A program made the translations under genes and the position numbers. The notes beneath the pieces are model-generated. The model searched no databases and was not told the origin of the DNA. It saw only the letters and a list, made by a program, of their open reading frames with translations. A stretch of 9,379 nt of DNA from an uncultured Bacillota bacterium (GTDB lineage Bacteria; Bacillota; Dehalobacteriia; UBA4068): contig CAKQQU010000052.1 of the NCBI GenBank assembly GCA_934271085.1, positions 1-9,379 of the forward strand, given 5' to 3'. Shown piece after piece: positions 1-4,316 of this stretch. Each line of letters begins with the position of its first letter. Position 1 is the stretch's first letter.

Positions 1-986
1 TATATGGCTGCCCGGAAAGCCTCAAAAAAAGTTATAAATTTTTTTGTCGTGGGCTTGACATACGGGTGGCGCAGATAGTAAGGCGATATATCCTGCCCCA
101 TATTAACGGCGTGAACAACTATTTGATTGCGGCAAACGGTCGCCCCCATCTGCCGATCCATAGCGCGTTTAAAAGACAGCCAGCTGCGGCGGTACAACTG
201 CAGATTCCAGTTTTTGCTGCCACCAAACACAAAGCCCACTCCCCTGCCCTTTGCCAACAGCAGATCATGGAGCAGTTCAGGAATTATCACCATGCGCACT
301 CCGGCGCTAGTTTTGGGGCTGCCTATTCTGCCATCCTCTTTGACCGCAGAGCGAACGGTAATAATATCCTTTTTTAAATCTACATCGTTCCAGGTAAGAG
401 CGCGAACTTCGCCCGGGCGCATACCTGTACAAAACATCACCGCAAAAAACAGGCTTTGTTTTGTTTTGCCAATAGTGCTGACCAGCCCCAAACGCTCTTC
501 CCCGGTCAAAGATCGACGGCTATGTTCTTCGAATTTGGGCTTTTTAAGACCGGCTGCCGGGTTTACCTGGATGATATTATCCTCATAGGCTGTTTTCATG
601 CAGGATCTAATGAAAGTATAAGCTTTATTGACACTGGATTTGCTTTTGCCAATCAGCTTGTTTAGGCACTTTTTGATATGAGTAGGCTTGATCTCTGATA
701 CAGCCAACTGCCCCAGATCATCAATAAAGGTTTTGTGGGCTATCCGGCAGATTATTTCATAATTTTTAGCGTCTGTAGTGGTCTTTTGATAAGTTTCCAA
801 CCATTCTTCCGCCCAGCGCTTGAATGGAGTTTTGTTGTTAAAGGACAACAGCCCATTTTCATATTCCCAGCGGGCTTTATTTTTCTTTTCCTCAGCCTCC
901 TTTTGAGTTTTCCCGTAAAATTTGAGCATTTTCTTCTCCCCGGAAGGCATAATAACGCTCAAATATGCATAATAATATTTGGACAT
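1..986 (-). CDS. Tyrosine recombinase (phage/ICE-type integrase), runs off the left edge, C-terminus apparently disrupted
   Basis: The frame opens at ATG 986 and stays open for 328 codons to the window edge. AAGGAG (minus strand, bases 995-1000) lies a good distance upstream and supports this start, although the frame is also open further upstream. The N-terminal half (about residues 1-150) looks like the arm-binding and SAM-like core-binding domains of phage integrases. The catalytic domain shows Arg I in TGMRPGEVRAL (R190), the beta-strand Lys in SPKTSAG (K225) and Arg II in PYYLRH (R306); the usual His of HxxR is Tyr303. After H307 the family pattern (TYAT or TYCT, later GH and the catalytic Tyr) is replaced by an unrelated lysine- and phenylalanine-rich stretch encoded by bases 1-65. 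The visible product therefore lacks the nucleophile. Such enzymes integrate and excise mobile DNA. I infer disruption by insertion or deletion, but a sequencing error or an unusual C-terminus cannot be excluded. Confidence 0.85.
   Translation of the reverse strand, partial: MSKYYYAYLSVIMPSGEKKMLKFYGKTQKEAEEKKNKARWEYENGLLSFNNKTPFKRWAEEWLETYQKTTTDAKNYEIICRIAHKTFIDDLGQLAVSEIKPTHIKKCLNKLIGKSKSSVNKAYTFIRSCMKTAYEDNIIQVNPAAGLKKPKFEEHSRRSLTGEERLGLVSTIGKTKQSLFFAVMFCTGMRPGEVRALTWNDVDLKKDIITVRSAVKEDGRIGSPKTSAGVRMVIIPELLHDLLLAKGRGVGFVFGGSKNWNLQLYRRSWLSFKRAMDRQMGATVCRNQIVVHAVNMGQDISPYYLRHPYVKPTTKKFITFFEAFRAAI
23..46. repeat. 24-bp near-palindromic A/T tract inside the integrase 3' end
   Basis: Seven A, the core GTTATAAA, then seven T, bounded by C and G, form a 24-bp near-palindrome with two mismatched positions. 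It is flanked by AAGCC (17-21) and GGCTT (52-56), so the whole of 17-56 could fold as a cruciform or hairpin. It coincides with the point where the integrase stops resembling its family. It could be a mobile palindromic repeat, an element end or a recombination scar; the sequence does not decide. Confidence 0.5.
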
Positions 987-987
987 A

Positions 988-1026
988 AAATTGCACTCCT
1001 TAATCTTGATTTTTGGAGTGCAATTT
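988..1026 (-). promoter_or_regulatory. 12-bp inverted repeat covering the integrase ribosome binding site
   Basis: AAATTGCACTCC (988-999) and GGAGTGCAATTT (1015-1026) are perfect 12-bp inverted arms separated by 15 bases. In the integrase transcript the proximal arm contains the GGAG of the Shine-Dalgarno sequence, two bases from the start codon. Folding would therefore hide the ribosome binding site. As DNA, the same symmetry could bind a dimeric protein such as a regulator, an excisionase or the integrase itself. The symmetry is seen directly; either role is inference. Confidence 0.6.
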
Positions 1027-1076
1027 GGTACACTAAACATGCGTTGGTAGTGTATTCTTTTACACTCCTTATCTTT
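991..1076. repeat. Pair of imperfect direct repeats upstream of the integrase
   Basis: TTGCACTCCTTAATCTT (991-1007) and TTACACTCCTTATCTTT (1060-1076) are related direct repeats 69 bases apart. On the minus strand both read as an AAGGAGTG box, and only the first is placed to serve the integrase start. They may come from a local duplication, or may be binding sites for a recombination protein. Confidence 0.4.
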
Positions 1077-1077
1077 G

Positions 1078-1117
1078 CCCTCTCTGGTATTGCCGTACCG
1101 GGGAGGGTTATTTTATT
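1078..1117 (+). terminator. Hairpin with T-rich tail, terminator-like on the plus strand
   Basis: CCCTCTCTGGTA (1078-1089) pairs with TACCGGGGAGGG (1096-1107) across a 6-base loop. In plus-strand RNA all 12 positions pair if two U-G wobbles are allowed. The tail TTATTTTATT follows directly. On the minus strand the same two positions become C-A mismatches and no U-run follows, so the plus orientation is favoured. No plus-strand gene is visible to its left, so it may protect the region from outside transcription or serve another structural role. Confidence 0.4.
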
Positions 1118-1128
1118 GGTAAATATAT

Positions 1129-1245
1129 TTATGGGACTTCTGTTTGCATGCCGGTTTCAGGGTCAAGCATAACAGCCGGTTTTTCTCTATCACTGGCATA
1201 GGGGTCAAGCCCATATTTTTTCATTAGCTCAGATAATGCGCCCAT
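1129..1245 (-). CDS. Possible small protein, 38 aa, upstream of the integrase
   Basis: ATG 1245 is preceded by AAAGGA at a seven-base distance, and the frame ends at TAA 1129-1131. The product begins MGALSELMKKYGLDPYASD, is mixed in charge and has no membrane segment. The frame is open upstream to a TAG near 1316, so the ORF might instead be the tail of a longer, decayed gene. It sits where small excisionase or accessory genes often lie next to an integrase, but it shows no recognisable HTH. I do not recognise the family. The ribosome binding site and plausible codon use are the only support. Confidence 0.35.
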   Translation of the reverse strand: MGALSELMKKYGLDPYASDREKPAVMLDPETGMQTEVP

Positions 1246-1306
1246 ATCTTTGTCCTTTGTTTGTTCTTCGCAATCGCAGCTTGCTGTGAGTTTTACTATG
1301 TTGTAG

Positions 1307-2119
1307 TTATTTGATTTCTATTAGGCTATTATAAATGTTTTCTTCCATTTCTTTTTGCTGGGAAGCAGTTAATTTATCAGAAGTACGAATAACAATAGTT
1401 CCAACTACTGAATGAGAACCACTACTTAATATACCAGCACCATCAAAGGCGGCAAGGTATTCGTTTCTTTTGTTGGCATCCTCGACAGTTGGATAGACCT
1501 CAATAGCTCCTCCTGCTAAAGTTCCCTTGTCAACAATAGTATTTCCGTATACTTCGGATTGGTCAATTAAATCAGAAGCAAAATATACTGTAGCAGTATA
1601 GCCACCTTGTTTGTTTAGATTTCCGTTCGGGTCGTTATCCTCGGTTACTGCCTCCATCCCGGAAATATTAGGCAGACCCGTTAAACGCTCAACAATGAAC
1701 GCTTCCTTTGGATTTGTAACTTGCTGCATTTGTTGTATGCTCTTGGAAAGAGCATCATTAGCGGATTGAAGCTTAGATAAAACTTCTGTACAATCAGCGG
1801 TTTTTAATAGATCTTCGGTAGTTGCTATTATTTCCTCTGTTTTGGATGGAATTTCAGGGATTTCTACAATCTTAGTTTTTGCTTCCGTAATAACTGTTGT
1901 GGCATTATCGAGAGTTGCTGTATCAAGAGGTGGGGTTTCTGAGTCAACCAATGCCTGCAGCTCAGAAATGGAAGTTTGAATATCTAAATTATTTTTTTCC
2001 ACCGTAGATACTGCTTCATTAAAGCCAGCAATTGCTTTTTCTTTCTCTTCGTTGGTGCAGCCTGTAAAGCAGAAAATAACGCTCAAGACTAACACTAAAA
2101 GTAATGAAATTTTCTTCAT
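1307..2119 (-). CDS. Secreted lipoprotein with helical stalk and conserved C-terminal domain, function unknown
   Basis: This 270-residue protein starts at ATG 2119 behind an AGGGGG ribosome binding site. Residues 1-20 are a lipoprotein signal peptide (KK, then a hydrophobic run) with lipobox FTGC, giving lipidated Cys21. It should be anchored to the outer face of the cytoplasmic membrane. Residues 22-135 are rich in A, E, T, S and L and are probably helical. Residues about 138-268 form a compact, glycine- and tyrosine-containing domain with motifs EDNDPNG, GGYTATVYF, DKGT.AGG, EVYPTVEDA and SGSHSVVGT. I recall this type of domain from other Firmicute and phage-borne proteins, without an established activity. 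The gene lies in the repressor-to-integrase interval of the element, so immunity or lysogenic conversion is a reasonable inference. No catalytic motif is recognised. Confidence 0.9.
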   Translation of the reverse strand: MKKISLLLVLVLSVIFCFTGCTNEEKEKAIAGFNEAVSTVEKNNLDIQTSISELQALVDSETPPLDTATLDNATTVITEAKTKIVEIPEIPSKTEEIIATTEDLLKTADCTEVLSKLQSANDALSKSIQQMQQVTNPKEAFIVERLTGLPNISGMEAVTEDNDPNGNLNKQGGYTATVYFASDLIDQSEVYGNTIVDKGTLAGGAIEVYPTVEDANKRNEYLAAFDGAGILSSGSHSVVGTIVIRTSDKLTASQQKEMEENIYNSLIEIK

Positions 2120-2168
2120 AATTGTTTCCCCCTATGTATATCCAATTAATACTTAATCAAATGTTTAT

Positions 2169-2417
2169 TTATTTGATAGCCCAGGAATTTCCACAATTCT
2201 GGCAGATACAAACTTTTTCGTTTTTATATTTAACTTTTTCAGTGCCTTTTGATTTCTTCCAAACCAGATTGGACATACCAAAAGTACAAACAGCAGTCAA
2301 CCCACGAGCTGCATTATTGAGATTGCCGCCTAACCCGGTTCCGTGTTTTCTGGTTCGTCCGCTTACCTGTTCCATTTGAATAGTAACATTATCGCTTCCG
2401 CATTTAGGGCATTGCAT
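2169..2417 (-). CDS. Small zinc-ribbon protein, 82 aa
   Basis: ATG 2417 is preceded by AAGGAGG. Cys pairs at both ends, C3-P-K-C6 and C72-Q-N-C75, make a four-cysteine zinc ribbon closed over a long insert. The insert holds a glycine- and asparagine-rich stretch and then a moderately hydrophobic segment (about residues 27-53, GTGLGGNLNNAARGL and onward), followed by a lysine-rich run (54-68). The hydrophobic part could be a weak membrane or protein contact, but it contains charged and polar residues and is not a clear transmembrane helix. It lies between two lipoprotein genes on the same strand, with short gaps of 49 and 33 bases. Zinc ribbons of this type bind nucleic acid or protein; its role here is unknown. 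Confidence 0.85.
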   Translation of the reverse strand: MQCPKCGSDNVTIQMEQVSGRTRKHGTGLGGNLNNAARGLTAVCTFGMSNLVWKKSKGTEKVKYKNEKVCICQNCGNSWAIK

Positions 2418-2450
2418 TTAGATATACCTCCTTAATTATTTTGTATTAAA

Positions 2451-2966
2451 TTATAATTCGTAAATTGTTTCTCCATTAAAAATTACAGCCACTATTGCCC
2501 CATCTGCGCTTTTTATGAAGAAGATATGATCTAGATCCGGTGTCAGCATGTTAGTTGATTCACTTGAAGCGCGGATTTGTTCAACCATTTCAGCATATAT
2601 ATCAGGGGCTTGGTCGTTTACATCAAGGATTCCGGAAAAAGGAGTTCCTCCTACAGCAACGGTTTCAATAACTATTGTTTTATTTTCATTAAATTTTATT
2701 TCATAATTTTCTTTATCATCGTCATCGATAAGAGTTTGTATAAAATCAATGGAGAATTGCGACGGAACCTTCACCCCTGCTGCCAATAATGCTTCATAAT
2801 TTGCTTGTGCTGCCAATAATGCTTCATAATCTGCTTGTACTTCTTCATAATTCATTTGCAGATCATCATAGTCGGATTTTAACGCATTATAATCTTCTTG
2901 AGATACACAGCCAGACATAGCAAACACCAAACCAAGAGCTAATAACACGATCAGTATTCTCTTCAT
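2451..2966 (-). CDS. Coiled-coil lipoprotein, 171 aa, with a duplicated decapeptide
   Basis: ATG 2966 follows AAAGGAG. Residues 1-19 are a signal peptide ending in lipobox MSGC, so Cys20 is lipidated and the protein is displayed outside the membrane. Residues 25-63 are a striking heptad array, [DN]-Y-x-x-[LV]-x-x, with Tyr at 26, 33, 40 and 47, then a ten-residue step to Tyr57 caused by a tandem DNA duplication. This predicts a coiled-coil stalk or oligomerisation segment. Residues about 68-171 form a small beta-rich domain (EIKFNENKTIVIE, DHIFFIKSADGAIVAVIF). It is the first gene after the repressor on the same strand. Its position matches lysogeny-module lipoproteins such as Ltp of Streptococcus phage TP-J34, but no sequence similarity to Ltp is claimed. 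Superinfection exclusion is inference from location and localisation only. Confidence 0.9.
   Translation of the reverse strand: MKRILIVLLALGLVFAMSGCVSQEDYNALKSDYDDLQMNYEEVQADYEALLAAQANYEALLAAGVKVPSQFSIDFIQTLIDDDDKENYEIKFNENKTIVIETVAVGGTPFSGILDVNDQAPDIYAEMVEQIRASSESTNMLTPDLDHIFFIKSADGAIVAVIFNGETIYEL
2778..2837. repeat. Tandem 30-bp duplication inside the lipoprotein gene
   Basis: Bases 2778-2807 and 2808-2837 are identical except for one position (t at 2801, c at 2831). They encode the decapeptides QADYEALLAA (residues 44-53) and QANYEALLAA (54-63). The near identity implies a recent duplication. Ten residues is not a multiple of seven, so the copy shifts the heptad register. Confidence 0.95.
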
Positions 2967-3017
2967 AGCCTTCTCCTTTAATAAAATATAATTTTAAGAA
3001 TATCAACTTCTTTATAC

Positions 3018-3632
3018 CTAAAACTTTGCTCTTAACTCTACTACTTTGCCTAAAATCTGGACAGGCAGCTTTTGTACTTCCTCCGCAGAATAAAACATCG
3101 GCTCGTAGGCCGGATTATTGGGTATCAACATCAGACCTTCGGGTCTTTTTTTTATGCGCTTAACCGTGGCTTCATCTCCATTGACGAGGACTACTGCCAT
3201 ATCTCCGGTTTCGCAGTTGCATTGGCGGCGCACTATAACCACATCGCCGGTATGGATGCGCGGCTCCATGCTATCACCTTTTATCCGCAGGGCAAAATAA
3301 TCGCCGCTTGCCGCCATTTCCGGGCTTATTTCCTCGTAATCTTCTATATCCTCGATAGCCTCTAAGGGAACCCCTGCCGCCACAGCTCTCAGCACCGGTA
3401 TCCACTTGCTGCCGGGTACGGAAGGCGTGGGGCTGTCCATAGTGGCTTGTCTGCCTAAAAGGTAATCAACAGAGACATTAAAATAATCAGCGATTTTATT
3501 TAGAGAGACCTGATCTGGCTCACGATTACCATTTTCCCAATTACATACAGTATTTTGGGCAACACCAATTATTTTTCCGAGTTTTGCCTGGCTGATATTT
3601 GCTGTTTTTCTTAGTTCAGCAATTCGATTCAT
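3018..3632 (-). CDS. CI/LexA-type self-cleaving phage repressor (HTH_3 plus S24 peptidase)
   Basis: This 204-residue protein is best started at ATG 3632, where GGAGGAG lies seven bases upstream; the frame is open to 3683, but that longer start lacks a comparable site. Residues 3-60 are an XRE-type helix-turn-helix (ISQAKLGKIIGVAQNTVCNW). Residues about 78-200 are the LexA/CI S24 domain: cleavage site A86-G87 in VAAGVPL, catalytic Ser121 in GDSMEP and Lys158 in ATVKRI. All the parts for RecA-stimulated self-cleavage are present, so damage-induced derepression is expected. The protein should bind the three palindromes at 3658-3759 as a dimer and control both its own gene and the divergent Cro-like gene. 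It heads the minus-strand series that leads through the lipoprotein cargo to the integrase. The repressor itself looks intact, although the rest of the element is decayed. Confidence 0.92.
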   Translation of the reverse strand: MNRIAELRKTANISQAKLGKIIGVAQNTVCNWENGNREPDQVSLNKIADYFNVSVDYLLGRQATMDSPTPSVPGSKWIPVLRAVAAGVPLEAIEDIEDYEEISPEMAASGDYFALRIKGDSMEPRIHTGDVVIVRRQCNCETGDMAVVLVNGDEATVKRIKKRPEGLMLIPNNPAYEPMFYSAEEVQKLPVQILGKVVELRAKF

Positions 3633-3654
3633 AATAACTCCTCCTAATAGGGCA

Positions 3655-3683
3655 AGAGTATCGCAACAAGAGATATAATGCAA
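3655..3683 (-). promoter_or_regulatory. Candidate promoter of the repressor
   Basis: On the minus strand TTGCAT (3678-3683) and TACTCT (3655-3660) are separated by 17 bases. Operator 1 (3658-3676) overlaps the -10 box and most of the spacer, which would allow autoregulation. The -10 box is a modest match, so the call is tentative. Confidence 0.35.
3658..3676. promoter_or_regulatory. Operator 1 for the repressor
   Basis: GTATCGC-AACAA-GAGATAT follows the same plan as operators 2 and 3: a 7-bp half-site, five A-rich bases, then the inverted half-site GAGATAA. It carries two changes in the left arm and one in the right. It is the copy closest to the repressor gene and overlaps its candidate promoter. 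Confidence 0.55.
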
Positions 3684-3696
3684 TATTTCTCATATT

Positions 3697-3715
3697 TTAT
3701 CTCGAAAAGAGATTA
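3697..3715. promoter_or_regulatory. Operator 2 for the repressor
   Basis: TTATCTC-GAAAA-GAGATTA is a 19-bp palindrome with one changed position between its arms. It sits midway between the two divergent genes. The arrangement of three such sites resembles the operator regions of lambdoid and Firmicute phage switches. Confidence 0.7.
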
Positions 3716-3725
3716 ACAAAGGGCA

Positions 3726-3754
3726 TTGTTCCAACTGTAATTATCCCATAAAGA
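3726..3754 (+). promoter_or_regulatory. Candidate promoter of the Cro-like gene
   Basis: TTGTTC (3726-3731) and TAAAGA (3749-3754) are 17 bases apart and point toward the Cro-like gene. Operator 3 covers the -10 box, so repressor bound there would block transcription. The boxes are weak matches to consensus. Confidence 0.3.
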
Positions 3755-3759
3755 GATAA
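3741..3759. promoter_or_regulatory. Operator 3 for the repressor
   Basis: TTATCCC-ATAAA-GAGATAA is a palindrome with the same 7-5-7 layout as operator 2, with one changed position between its arms. A further single half-site, GAGATAA, lies at 3776-3782 just before the Cro-like start, with a poor left partner. It may be a weak fourth site. Confidence 0.65.
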
Positions 3760-3782
3760 TTTTCTTTCAGGTGGTGAGATAA

Positions 3783-3956
3783 TTGAGATTAAAAATATTT
3801 CGCGAACAAAATGGTTTAAAGCAGTAAGAGCTTGCTTTGAAAATGGGAGTAGAGCAAAATACTATTTCCCAATGGGAATCTGGCGAAAGATTGCCTCGAG
3901 CGGACAAGCTCCCCCAGCTGGCAAAGATCAGGAACGTAAAGCAACAGCCGGGATAA
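3783..3956 (+). pseudogene. Cro-like HTH gene broken by an in-frame stop
   Basis: TTG 3783 is preceded by AGGTGG (3769-3774). The frame reads LRLKIFREQNGLKQ, then TAA (3825-3827), then ELALKMGVEQNTISQWESGE and on to a stop at 3954-3956. Without the stop this is a typical small XRE/Cro helix-turn-helix protein, and the residues on both sides match the family. TAA most simply arose from CAA or GAA. The last residues (RNVKQQPG) also depart from the usual ILNVSIDxLL ending, so a second lesion such as a frameshift is likely. It lies divergent to the repressor across the operators, exactly where cro is expected. Loss of Cro would favour permanent lysogeny. Restart at an internal codon cannot be excluded but would remove the first helix. 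Confidence 0.8.
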
Positions 3957-4200
3957 TTACTTTTATTACTGCATTTATTTTAAGAGAAACATGGTGGAAC
4001 CTTGAATATTCATACCTATTACGGCTATCATTCGGAATGGAAAGGGCGTCTTCTTTAATGGCACTTATATTTGTTTTGGGATACCTACAGTTGTTTGTAT
4101 AGGCGTTAACAAATTCCCCTGCATAATTATTGACAATAGCTTTATAGCGGTTTTAGGATAGGACTTCCCGGAGATAATTATAGGCTATTTTCTTATCTGG
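3957..4200. other. Interval without a recognisable gene at the element/chromosome border
   Basis: Beyond the Cro-like pseudogene I see no phage early genes. One plus-strand frame is open from 4006 to 4158 (51 codons, hydrophobic, beginning IFIPITAIIRNGKGVFF). It has no start codon or ribosome binding site and ends at TAG. It may be a decayed gene fragment or chance. The right edge of the element presumably lies in this interval, but no attachment-site duplication can be identified because the left edge is outside the window. Confidence 0.4.
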
Positions 4201-4203
4201 TAT

Positions 4204-4231
4204 TTGGCAAGGACGGTACTTGTGCTATAAT
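4204..4231 (+). promoter_or_regulatory. Promoter of the M24 aminopeptidase gene
   Basis: TTGGCA (4204-4209), a 16-base spacer ending in TGC (extended -10), then a perfect TATAAT (4226-4231). Transcription should start near 4238 and leave a leader of about 80 bases. The leader contains a short GCGGC/GCCGC stem (4240-4260). The -10 box lies within the perfect 12-bp palindrome CTATAATTATAG (4225-4236). Confidence 0.65.
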
Positions 4232-4316
4232 TATAGTCAGCGGCGGTATGTGATTGCCGCAGCGGTACAGTCATTAAAAAATATATTAAGGTCTGGTGGC
4301 CTGGAAAGGATAGCTT

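Noticed and set aside
55..60. TTGACA as a -35 box
   Set aside because: No convincing -10 box lies 16-18 bases downstream, and it falls inside the integrase frame.
66..1172. Several plus-strand open frames in the left part
   Set aside because: They are shadows of the minus-strand integrase, which has a ribosome binding site and conserved catalytic residues.
2120..2168. ATCAAAT/ATTTGAT inverted repeat as a terminator
   Set aside because: The stem is short and AT-only and lacks a U-run, so it is too weak to call.
2778..2837. Two repeat units as a CRISPR array
   Set aside because: The copies are directly adjacent with no spacers and lie in frame within a lipoprotein gene.
3872..4102. Plus-strand 76-codon frame starting MGIWRKIASS
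   Set aside because: Its first part is the Cro-like HTH gene read in another frame; no ribosome binding site precedes it.
4171..4177. GAGATAA as another repressor site
   Set aside because: It has no inverted partner at five-base spacing and is likely chance in AT-rich sequence.
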